From contig JAHJOS010000390.1 in NCBI GenBank assembly GCA_018820005.1, positions 1 through 5,314 of the forward strand: a stretch of DNA of 5,314 bases, written 5' to 3'. Origin of the DNA: Alphaproteobacteria bacterium. GTDB taxonomy: Bacteria; Pseudomonadota; Alphaproteobacteria; Rhizobiales; Devosiaceae. Below, in pieces: positions 1 to 5,314 of the stretch. The notes beneath the pieces are model-generated. The model was not told the DNA's origin, searched no databases, and saw only the letters and a program-made list of their open reading frames with translations. Every line of letters begins with the position of its first letter. Positions within the stretch are counted from its first letter, which is position 1. The position numbers were made by a program, and so were the translations under genes.

Positions 1-394
1 GCGCCCCCGCCGCGATCATCGCGTCGGCCAGCGCCTCGGCATCGACAAAGCTCGGCAGTGGCAGCCACAGGTCCCCGAGCGCAAAGCTCTTGCCATCCAC
101 GGGCAGCACGCGGATCGCCGCGCCCGTGCGCACATCGGGGTCGTCGGCCAGATAGACATGGGCCGCAAACGAAATCACCACCGAATGCTCGCCCGCCTCA
201 TAGGGCACGTCCACCGGGTCGGTTGCCTGGCCGGTGAGAAACACAAAGGGCGTGCCGTCGGGTGCGACGCTCAGGATCAGATCCCACGATCCATCCGGCG
301 TCGCCTTGTAGATGCCGTCGCTCAGGCACACGGTCTGCCATACCGTGTCGATCCAGGGGTGCGGCGAGGTCCGGTTGGTGTGTTTCTGGCTCAT
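1..394 (-). CDS. AraC-family transcriptional regulator, N-terminal part (truncated by window edge)
   Basis: The gene reads leftward from ATG 394-392 and stays open for 131 codons to the window edge, so only the N-terminal, probably ligand-sensing, part is visible; the DNA-binding helix-turn-helix would lie outside. The protein starts MSQKHTNRTSPHPWIDTVWQ. Visible landmarks are SPHPWIDTVWQT (residues 10-21), a W-D-L-I-L stretch (37-41), and LPVDGKSFALGDLWLPLPSF (97-116) followed by a helix rich in Ala and Asp. I recognise this order from AraC-type regulators whose N-terminal domain has SP.VE.VW, a SHWEMVV-like strand, and RSF.L....W..P.F..AD.FVD near its end. The start is well supported: GGAGG lies at 405-409, ten bases upstream, and the ATG overlaps the stop of the DUF1697 gene by four bases (ATGA), suggesting translational coupling. 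The family call comes from memory of homologues; the missing HTH leaves it moderately sure. The coding call is stronger than the function call. Confidence 0.62.
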   Translation of the reverse strand, partial: MSQKHTNRTSPHPWIDTVWQTVCLSDGIYKATPDGSWDLILSVAPDGTPFVFLTGQATDPVDVPYEAGEHSVVISFAAHVYLADDPDVRTGAAIRVLPVDGKSFALGDLWLPLPSFVDAEALADAMIAAGA

Positions 395-975
395 CGGCGC
401 GCTGCCTCCGTTTCTGTGCCATCCCCAGGCACCCAGCCAAGTGTCCTGGCCCCGGCCAGGATCTTGCCCAGCGTATTCCAATTGCGCGCCGTTCCCACCG
501 CCCCGACGCATTTTTCCATGAACGCCAGCTTGAGCGGGCTTTGGCTGACCTGCGTCGAAAAATCGATCACCAGTTCCCCGCCCACCACCAGCGCCTGCTC
601 CACCGTTGCCCGCGCAGCAATCAGCGGCACAGCGGTGTGGGGCAGGGACCCGTCAAAGACGTGCACCAGCACGCGGTCGGGCCGCTCCTGCATCGCTGGC
701 AACCCCATCCCCTCGCTCCACACAAGCTGCAACTGCTCGGGCCGACGCAGCACCACTGGCCGTTCCAGCCCCCGTCGTGCCATCTCATCAACGAAACAGG
801 CCGCAATCGCCTCCGGTGTCTGCTCCGAACGCACCACGAAATTGCCCGTCGCCAGCACCGACAGCGCTTCGCCGATCCCGGCAGCCATGACCGCCGTCGC
901 CAGCGCCTTCATGGTGACCAGATGGTGCGTCGCCCCGCCGATGCCGCGGATCAGCACAATGTGATAGCCATCCAT
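391..975 (-). CDS. DUF1697 domain-containing protein
   Basis: A 194-residue protein of the DUF1697 family, whose biochemical function is not established. The family pattern is clear: an N-terminal YHIVLIRGIGG (residues 4-14; family form YIALLRGINVGG), V-T-M-K-A-L (20-25), ATGNFVV (42-48; family form SGNVVF), VIDFSTQV and TARNWNT (162-168), the last being a hallmark near the C terminus. The length is typical of the family. The frame stays open upstream to 1212, but the extra 79 residues are Gly/Pro-rich and unlike the family. ATG 975 places the conserved strand at residue 4 and has an AGAGGAAGG Shine-Dalgarno sequence (987-995) about eleven bases upstream. The stop TGA (393-391) overlaps the ATG of the next gene, so the two are very likely co-transcribed and translationally coupled. 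The protein looks soluble and cytoplasmic: no signal peptide or membrane segment is seen. Confidence 0.88.
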   Translation of the reverse strand: MDGYHIVLIRGIGGATHHLVTMKALATAVMAAGIGEALSVLATGNFVVRSEQTPEAIAACFVDEMARRGLERPVVLRRPEQLQLVWSEGMGLPAMQERPDRVLVHVFDGSLPHTAVPLIAARATVEQALVVGGELVIDFSTQVSQSPLKLAFMEKCVGAVGTARNWNTLGKILAGARTLGWVPGDGTETEAARR

Positions 976-1268
976 CGCCGTGCCGCCCTTCCTCTGGCCT
1001 TGCCGCGTCCAGCCGCCTGGTCCACCGCCCCGATTCGATACCCCATGACCCGCCATCTTGGACGCACCATTGGGTGGGCTCAAGACGGCCCCGGACAGCC
1101 CAGCGTCTTCGCCATGGCTAAGGGCAGGTCGCGCGACAGTCCACGCGCTGCTTGGCGCTGTCACAGTCGCCGGTCCGGCCCGGTTTGACGGCTCATGCAC
1201 ATCAATTTGCAATCTCCCGGTAGCGTGCTAAACGTGCGCCCAATTCGAACGCGATCTTTAGGCAGGCT
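976..1268. other. Divergent intergenic region
   Basis: This 293-base stretch lies between the leftward DUF1697 gene and the rightward TPR gene and should hold promoters for both. Open frames cross it on both strands (for example ATG 1045 rightward), but their products resemble no family I know, are Arg/Pro/Gly-rich and lack good ribosome binding sites. I see a reasonable promoter only for the rightward gene. A minor palindrome, GCCGG-T-CCGGC, lies near 1169-1179. No RNA gene or riboswitch is recognisable. Confidence 0.5.
1185..1213 (+). promoter_or_regulatory. Putative sigma70-type promoter for the TPR-der unit
   Basis: TTGACG (1185-1190; matches the -35 consensus at five of six positions) is followed after 17 bases by TGCAAT (1208-1213; four of six matches to TATAAT). 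Transcription would begin near 1220, giving a leader of about 50 bases before ATG 1269. Position and spacing fit, but this is a pattern match in a G/C-rich region without experimental support. Confidence 0.42.
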
Positions 1269-2213
1269 ATGGCGCAGGACAATATTTTCCGCGAAGTTGA
1301 TGAGGAGCTGCGCAGCGACCGCATGCGCACCCTGTGGCGTCGCTTTGCCCCCTATGTCATCGGCGCTGCTATTGGCGTTGTGGCCATCGTTGCCGTCAAC
1401 GAAGGCTGGTCCTGGTACAATGCCCACAACGCCGCCCAGTCCTCGGATGAACTCTATGCGGCGTTCGATCTGATTGACGGTGGTGATCTGGCCGCCGCAC
1501 AGACCCAGCTCGATACGCTGATTGCCGATGGCACGGGCGCCTATCCGACCCTGGCCGAGTTCCGCAAGGCCGGTGTGCTGGCGCGCGACGGCAAGGTAAC
1601 CGAAGCTGTCGCAGCCTATGACGCGCTGGCCAATGGCCAGTCCAATACGCATTTGCGTGAACTCGCTCTGGTGCTTGCCGGCAATCTGCTGATCGATTCC
1701 GGGTCCTTGCAGGATGTGGAAAGCCGTGTCGGCAGCGTTGCCGCTGAAGGCAGCCCGCTGCGCAATGCTGCGCGCGAGACCCTGGGCCTGGCCCAGTACA
1801 AGGCTGGCGATCTCACCGCGGCGCAGGCCAGCTTCCAGGCCGTCATCGACGACGCCATGACCCAGAGCAGCACCCGCACCCGCATGGGTTACTATCTTGC
1901 GCAGCTGCTCTCGGAAGGCGTTGATGCCAAGGCAGCCAACGCCGATGCGGCCGCCACGGCCATCGATGAAATCGTTCAGGATGCTGCGCCAGCCGCTCCT
2001 GCCAGCGACGAACCGGTAATGGCTGCCCCCGGCACGGAAGCGCCCGCGGCAGAGACAGCGCCTGCGGCAGAGGCGCAGCCTGCGGCAGAGGCAGCGCCCG
2101 CACCGGCTGCTGAACCGGCGCCCGCTGCCGAGACTACGCCCACACAAACTGCGCCGGCGTCTGCTGCCCAGACGCCTGCCGCAACCACCCCATCCGAGCC
2201 GGCCGCGCAATAG
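1269..2213 (+). CDS. YfgM-like membrane-anchored TPR protein
   Basis: A 314-residue protein. A short charged N terminus (MAQDNIFREVDEELRSDRMR) precedes one hydrophobic helix at about residues 27-45, with Arg residues before it, so the N terminus should be cytoplasmic and the rest periplasmic. Residues about 58-220 are Ala-rich helical hairpins typical of tetratricopeptide-like repeats, such as DLAAAQTQLDTLI (73-85), KVTEAVAAYDALA (109-121) and AGDLTAAQASFQAVI (179-193). This layout matches the YfgM/TPR_21 family; E. coli YfgM binds SecYEG and works with periplasmic chaperones such as PpiD. The location just upstream of der also fits, since yfgM lies near der in E. coli. Residues from about 236 to the end form a disordered Ala/Pro/Glu/Thr-rich tail absent from E. 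coli YfgM. The start has AGGCAGG (1260-1266) just upstream. The family is fairly sure; the SecYEG role is by homology. Confidence 0.83.
   Translation: MAQDNIFREVDEELRSDRMRTLWRRFAPYVIGAAIGVVAIVAVNEGWSWYNAHNAAQSSDELYAAFDLIDGGDLAAAQTQLDTLIADGTGAYPTLAEFRKAGVLARDGKVTEAVAAYDALANGQSNTHLRELALVLAGNLLIDSGSLQDVESRVGSVAAEGSPLRNAARETLGLAQYKAGDLTAAQASFQAVIDDAMTQSSTRTRMGYYLAQLLSEGVDAKAANADAAATAIDEIVQDAAPAAPASDEPVMAAPGTEAPAAETAPAAEAQPAAEAAPAPAAEPAPAAETTPTQTAPASAAQTPAATTPSEPAAQ
2046..2099 (+). repeat. 18-bp tandem repeat, three units, coding
   Basis: Three head-to-tail 18-base units (2046-2063, 2064-2081, 2082-2099) each begin GCGGCAGAG and differ only in the second half. They are in frame (codons 260-277) and encode AAETAP, AAEAQP and AAEAAP. 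Similar Ala/Pro/Glu stretches follow with less DNA identity, suggesting that the tail grew by repeat expansion. Length differences between strains would be expected here. Confidence 0.8.
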
Positions 2214-2222
2214 CGGCCGCTC
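2196..2222 (+). other. GC-rich hairpin spanning the TPR gene stop codon
   Basis: CGGCCGC (2200-2206) and GCGGCCG (2213-2219) form a perfect 7-bp stem around a 6-base loop, GCAATA, which contains the first two bases of the stop codon TAG (2211-2213). Past one bulged C (2199), GAG (2196-2198) pairs with CTC (2220-2222). No T-run follows, so it does not look like a standard intrinsic terminator. It could stabilise the upstream message or tune the ratio between the TPR gene and der. Confidence 0.5.
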
Positions 2223-2249
2223 CCCTTCGCCTGATCGGAACACAAACGC

Positions 2250-3719
2250 ATGACCGTCACCGTCGCCATTGTCGGTCGTCCCAACGTCGGTAAGTCCACG
2301 CTCTTTAACCGGCTGGTTGGTCGCAAGATCGCCATCGTGGATGATACCCCCGGCGTTACCCGCGATCGCCGCGAAGCCGAAGGTCGCATTGCCGATCTGA
2401 CGTTCCGCATTCTCGATACCGCCGGCTATGAGGATGTCACCGATGGCAGCCTCGAAGACCGCATGCGCCAGCAGACCGAACTGGCCATCCGCGAAGCCGA
2501 TGTGATCCTGTTCATGATCGACGCCCGTGCCGGTGTCGTGCCGCTCGATCAGCGTTTTGCCCAAGTGCTGCGCAAGGCCGGCAAGACCGTGCATCTGGTT
2601 GGCAACAAGGCCGAAAGCGGCGCTGCCGAAGCCGGCCTGGTCGAAGCCTTCAAGCTCGGTTTCGGCGAAGCCATCGCCCTGTCGGCTGAACATGGTCTTG
2701 GTCTGGCTGAGCTCTACTCCATCGTCTCTGACGCCATCGACCGCGCTGCCGCCATCAAGGAAGCGAGCAAGGACGCTAGCGACGAAGTGGCCGACGATAT
2801 CGATGTCATGCCCGCCGTTGATGTCGACATCACCGAGGACATGCTCGAAGGCGAGGGCGACGAAGCCACGCTGCGCTGGAACCCCAATCGCTATCTCAAC
2901 GTCGCCATCGTTGGCCGTCCCAATGCCGGCAAATCCACGCTGATCAACCGCATGGTCGGTGAAGATCGCGTGCTCGTCGGTCCCGAAGCCGGCATCACCC
3001 GCGATTCCATTCTCGTTCCCTGGGAATGGGAAGGCCGCGTCATAAATCTGGTCGATACCGCCGGCATCCGCCGCCGCGCGCGCGTTACCGAAAAGCTGGA
3101 AAAGCTCGCCGTCGGCGATAGCCTGCGCTCCATCCAGTATGCCGAAGTCGTCGTGCTGATGCTCGACGCCACCGTGCCGTTTGAAAAGCAGGATCTGGCC
3201 CTGGCCGATCTGGTCGAGCGCGAGGGCAGGGCCCTGGTGATCGCCGTCAACAAATGGGACCTCATCGAAGACAAGAACGCCGCTCTGGCGCATCTGCGCG
3301 AGGCCTGCGAGCGTCTGTTGCCCCAGTTGCGCGGTGTGCCGCTTGTCACCCTCTCGGGTCTGACCGGCAAGAACATCGACAAGCTGATGGATGCCATCTT
3401 CAAGATCGAGCGCTCGTGGAATTCCCACATTTCCACCGCGCGCCTCAATCGCTGGCTCTCGGGCATGGTTGATGGGCATCCGCCACCGGCCGTCTCGGGT
3501 CGTCGCCTCAAGCTGCGCTACATGACGCAGGCCAAGACCCGGCCACCGAGCTTTATCCTGTTTGCCTCGCGGCCCGATGTGCTGCCGACCTCCTACCAGC
3601 GCTATCTGGTCAACGGCATGCGTGAGGCCTTCGATATCAAGGGCTCGCCCATTCGTCTGTGGGTGCGCGGCGGCAGTGCCAATCCCTATGACGACAAGGC
3701 CAAGCGTCGGCTGGGCTAG
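2250..3719 (+). CDS. der: Ribosome biogenesis GTPase Der (EngA)
   Basis: Der is an essential tandem-GTPase that binds the 50S ribosomal subunit and supports its late maturation in the cytoplasm. The 489 residues are full length (E. coli Der is 490). First G domain: GRPNVGKS (9-16), switch region DDTPGVTRD (31-39), DTAGYE (56-61), NKAE (119-122). An acidic linker (about 175-212) follows, rich in Asp and Glu. Second G domain: GRPNAGKS (222-229), AGITRD, DTAG (269-272), NKWD (334-337). The C-terminal KH-like RNA-binding domain (about 385-489) contains RLKLRYMTQ and PPSFILFAS and ends in IRLWVRGG. ATG 2250 gives the standard MTVTVAIVGRPN start; the ribosome binding site is weak (CGGA near 2235). 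It lies 36 bases after the TPR gene with no clear promoter between, so it is probably co-transcribed. The NKAE in place of NKXD is, as I remember, common in alphaproteobacterial Der. The identification is secure. Confidence 0.98.
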   Translation: MTVTVAIVGRPNVGKSTLFNRLVGRKIAIVDDTPGVTRDRREAEGRIADLTFRILDTAGYEDVTDGSLEDRMRQQTELAIREADVILFMIDARAGVVPLDQRFAQVLRKAGKTVHLVGNKAESGAAEAGLVEAFKLGFGEAIALSAEHGLGLAELYSIVSDAIDRAAAIKEASKDASDEVADDIDVMPAVDVDITEDMLEGEGDEATLRWNPNRYLNVAIVGRPNAGKSTLINRMVGEDRVLVGPEAGITRDSILVPWEWEGRVINLVDTAGIRRRARVTEKLEKLAVGDSLRSIQYAEVVVLMLDATVPFEKQDLALADLVEREGRALVIAVNKWDLIEDKNAALAHLREACERLLPQLRGVPLVTLSGLTGKNIDKLMDAIFKIERSWNSHISTARLNRWLSGMVDGHPPPAVSGRRLKLRYMTQAKTRPPSFILFASRPDVLPTSYQRYLVNGMREAFDIKGSPIRLWVRGGSANPYDDKAKRRLG

Positions 3720-3760
3720 TCCTCAGCCGAACCAAGGCTCCACCCGCGACATATTCATCC

Positions 3761-3785
3761 AGCCCATGGCGCAAGCCATGGGTTT
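3761..3785 (+). terminator. Hairpin with GCAA tetraloop after der, possible terminator
   Basis: CCCATGGC (3763-3770) and GCCATGGG (3775-3782) form a perfect 8-bp stem closed by a GCAA loop, a member of the very stable GNRA tetraloop class. A weak G-T and an A-T pair extend it outward. Only three T residues follow (3783-3785), so as an intrinsic terminator it is marginal. Its place 40 bases after the der stop and just before a TATATT box fits the end of one transcription unit and the start of the next. Confidence 0.45.
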
Positions 3786-3796
3786 GCCCCTATATT
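3784..3796 (+). promoter_or_regulatory. Possible -10 element for the CNNM/CBS gene
   Basis: TATATT (3791-3796) is a good -10 match in otherwise G/C-rich DNA and is preceded by TTGCCCC. No convincing TTGACA-like -35 box lies 16-18 bases upstream, where the GCAA hairpin sits. If used, transcription would start near 3803, leaving about 50 bases before TTG 3852. The CCCCTATA core partly resembles alphaproteobacterial heat-shock (sigma32) -10 elements, but that is only a resemblance. Confidence 0.3.
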
Positions 3797-3851
3797 GGCC
3801 ACGCTGAAGCGACCCGATGCTGAGTGCGGGGCCGCATGTATTGAAAATACC

Positions 3852-5129
3852 TTGTTTATAGAACTTTTGATCGTCGTCGTTCTGACCATCGTGAACGGCC
3901 TTTTGGCGATGTCGGAACTGGCGGTTGTTTCTGCCCGTCCGGCTCGCCTGCGCAACATGGCCGATCAGGGCAACAGGGGCGCTGCCACGGCTATTGTGCT
4001 GGCAGAAGACCCCGGCAAATTCCTCTCCTCGGTGCAGATTGGCATTACCCTGGTGGGCATCCTCTCGGGTGCCTTTTCGGGCGCCACGCTGGGCCTACGC
4101 CTCACCGATTGGCTCAAGGAGGTCGGCGTCGCCGGCAACATCGCCGATGTGCTCGGCGTGGGCGTGGTCGTGGTGGCCATCACCTATATTTCGCTGATTT
4201 TGGGTGAACTGGTTCCCAAGCAGATCGCCTTGCGTGACGCCGAGGGCGTGGCCGCTCGCGTGGCCCCCGCCATGAAGCTGATCGCTGCTGTCGGCTCGCC
4301 CATCGTCTGGGTGCTCGATGTCTCGGGCAAGGCCGTGCTGGCCCTGCTGGGGCAGGCTGGCCAGTCCGAGGAGACTGTCACCGAGGAAGAGGTCAAGACC
4401 ATCATCGCCGAGGCCACTTCGGCGGGCGTGATCGAATCCGATGAACACTCCATGATCTCGGGCGTCATGCGCCTGGCGGATCGCTCGGCCCGCGGCCTGA
4501 TGACGCCGCGCCTCGATGTCGACGTGCTCGATCTCTCCGATGACAGCGACGAAATTCGCAAGACCATTCTCAGTACCAGTCGCTCGCGCCTGCTGGTGCA
4601 GGATGGTGATGCCGATTCCATTATCGGTGTTGTCGCCATCAAGGACATCATCGGCGTCTTCGCCAATGGCCTGCCGCTCGAGTTGCGTAAGTTCGTCCAG
4701 CCCGTGCCCGTGGTCATGGATCATGCCGATGCGCTCGATGTCGTCCGCGCCATCCGCAATTCCACTGTTCACATGGCGCTGGTCGTCGACGAATACGGCC
4801 ACTTCGAAGGCATCGTCACCTCGGCCGATATTCTTGAAGTCATCACCGGCGTCTTCCAGGAAGAATCCGGGGACGATCCGGCCCTGGTTCGCCGTGAGGA
4901 CGGCTCCTGGCTGGTGGCCGGCTGGATGCCCGTCGACGAGTTCGGCGACAAGCTCAAAGTCTCCATCCCGCGCGACGCCAAGTTCGAGACCGTCGCCGGC
5001 TATGTGCTCTCCATCATCAATCGCCTGCCGGCGGTTGGCGAAACCTTTGAGTACAATGGCTGGAAGTTCGAAGTGCTCGACCTTGATGGCCGCCGCATCG
5101 ACAAGATCATGATGACCAAGCTCGACTGA
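3852..5129 (+). CDS. CNNM/CBS/CorC-domain membrane protein (hemolysin family)
   Basis: An inner-membrane protein of the CNNM/CorB family, linked in studied members to Mg2+ (and Co2+) efflux or homeostasis; the old name hemolysin is historical. Numbered from TTG 3852 (425 residues): a DUF21/CNNM membrane domain (about 1-185) with a first helix running into MSELAVVSAR (20-29), hydrophobic segments near 57-80 and 98-117, and the family signature GELVPK (118-123). A CBS pair follows (about 217-275 and 281-337), with MTPR at the start of the first and VVDEYGHFEGIVT (311-323) in the second, then a CorC_HlyC domain (about 345-425) with DGSWLVAGWMPVDEF. No ATG or GTG lies in frame before the first helix. 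TTG 3852 gives MFIELLIVV, the usual start in this family; TTG 3795 would add 19 unusual residues and overlaps the TATATT box. Neither has a good Shine-Dalgarno sequence. The family is certain; the start and transported ion are not. Confidence 0.92.
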   Translation: MFIELLIVVVLTIVNGLLAMSELAVVSARPARLRNMADQGNRGAATAIVLAEDPGKFLSSVQIGITLVGILSGAFSGATLGLRLTDWLKEVGVAGNIADVLGVGVVVVAITYISLILGELVPKQIALRDAEGVAARVAPAMKLIAAVGSPIVWVLDVSGKAVLALLGQAGQSEETVTEEEVKTIIAEATSAGVIESDEHSMISGVMRLADRSARGLMTPRLDVDVLDLSDDSDEIRKTILSTSRSRLLVQDGDADSIIGVVAIKDIIGVFANGLPLELRKFVQPVPVVMDHADALDVVRAIRNSTVHMALVVDEYGHFEGIVTSADILEVITGVFQEESGDDPALVRREDGSWLVAGWMPVDEFGDKLKVSIPRDAKFETVAGYVLSIINRLPAVGETFEYNGWKFEVLDLDGRRIDKIMMTKLD

Positions 5130-5152
5130 CCTGCTCTCGACGCCCGCGCTGA

Positions 5153-5280
5153 CATTCAGTCCCCTAGAGCGCTTTCAGGAAAAGTGGCCGCCACTTTTCC
5201 GGTTCGAAAGCGTGACCAAACAAGAACTTGGAGCGTTTCGCCGCGTCAGCGACGCGGTGAAGTGCTCTAGGGACTGGATG
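5153..5280. repeat. REP-like palindromic intergenic element with nested hairpins
   Basis: The ends are inverted copies: CATTCAGTCCCCTAGAGC (5153-5170) pairs with GCTCTAGGGACTGGATG (5264-5280) apart from one bulged C and one G-T pair. Inside are two hairpins. The first has GGAAAAGTGG (5178-5187) and CCACTTTTCC (5191-5200) around CCG, enclosed by CGCTTTC (5170-5176) and GAAAGCG (5206-5212). The second pairs 5231-5247 with 5251-5267 (17 pairs including three G-T) around the loop AGC, with CCGCGTC/GACGCGG at its core. A cloverleaf-like fold is possible. I remember very similar AGCGCTTTCAGGAAAAGTGG sequences as dispersed repeats between genes in rhizobial genomes, but could not search. It lies 23 bases after the CNNM gene stop and could protect or end its transcript. 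Confidence 0.8.
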
Positions 5281-5314
5281 TAATCTTGGTATCAGGGCAG
5301 ATCCATCCCCATCC

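Noticed and set aside
198..440. An 80-codon minus-strand frame across the DUF1697/AraC junction
   Set aside because: It is the wrong frame over the coupled gene pair; the frame starting at ATG 394 has the AraC-type motifs and its own GGAGG.
1031..1083. A minus-strand promoter for the DUF1697 gene (TTGAGC at 1083-1078 with CAAGAT at 1060-1055)
   Set aside because: The spacing is right, but the -10 box matches the consensus at only three of six positions, which is about what chance gives here.
158..1188. Two long overlapping plus-strand open frames (158-964 and 262-1188)
   Set aside because: Both are antisense to the DUF1697 and AraC-like genes, which have family motifs, good ribosome binding sites and a natural ATGA junction. 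The plus-strand products are Arg/Pro/Ser/His-rich and unlike known proteins.
976..1212. A 79-residue N-terminal extension of the DUF1697 protein from ATG 1212
   Set aside because: The extension is Gly/Pro/Ala-rich and not part of the family, whereas ATG 975 has a good Shine-Dalgarno sequence and puts the conserved first strand at residue 4.
1161..3479. A 772-codon open frame on the minus strand, antisense to the TPR gene and der
   Set aside because: It lies opposite two confidently identified genes. Its Gly/Asp/Ala/Arg-rich product looks like the antisense reading of G/C-biased codons and has no recognisable domain; long antisense frames are expected at this composition.
4095..4802. Antisense frames within the CNNM/CBS gene (4095-4802 and 4184-4717, minus strand)
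   Set aside because: They are fully contained opposite a gene with clear CNNM, CBS and CorC motifs. Their products are His/Asp- or Ser/Thr-rich shadows with no family resemblance.

Overview
The window looks like ordinary chromosome from a high-GC alphaproteobacterium, most likely of the order Hyphomicrobiales (Rhizobiales) and possibly close to Devosia. The basis is strong G/C preference at third codon positions, an alphaproteobacterial-type Der GTPase with NKAE in its first G4 motif, a YfgM-like TPR protein directly upstream of der, and a structured intergenic repeat of a type I remember as abundant in rhizobial and Devosia-like genomes. The genus is an inference from memory, not from a search.

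Left part (about 1-975, minus strand): a two-gene unit. A complete DUF1697 protein gene (975 down to 391) is followed, with a 4-base ATGA overlap, by the N-terminal part of what I read as an AraC-family regulator (394 down to the window edge). Each has a recognisable Shine-Dalgarno sequence. Nothing convincing is coded in 976-1268, which separates this unit from the divergent rightward genes and holds a sigma70-like promoter near its right end.

Middle (1269-3719, plus strand): a membrane-anchored TPR protein of the YfgM type with a long Ala/Pro/Glu-rich tail, then 36 bases later der (engA), the double-GTPase ribosome assembly factor. They probably form one transcription unit joining envelope protein folding/secretion support with 50S subunit maturation. 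Unlike the E. coli yfgM-bamB-der order, no bamB lies between them. A GC-rich hairpin spans the stop codon of the first gene.

Right part (3720-5314): a hairpin with a GCAA tetraloop and a TATATT box separate der from a CNNM/CBS/CorC-type membrane protein gene (hemolysin-like, CorB/CorC family), which lacks an ATG start and probably begins at TTG 3852. After its stop, about 128 bases form a nested double-hairpin palindromic repeat (REP-like element). The last bases may hold the end of a minus-strand gene, but this is too short to annotate.

I see no mobile element with a transposase, CRISPR array, tRNA, rRNA or novel multi-gene system. The most notable items are the REP-like element, the hairpins at the gene junctions and the overlapping DUF1697/AraC pair.
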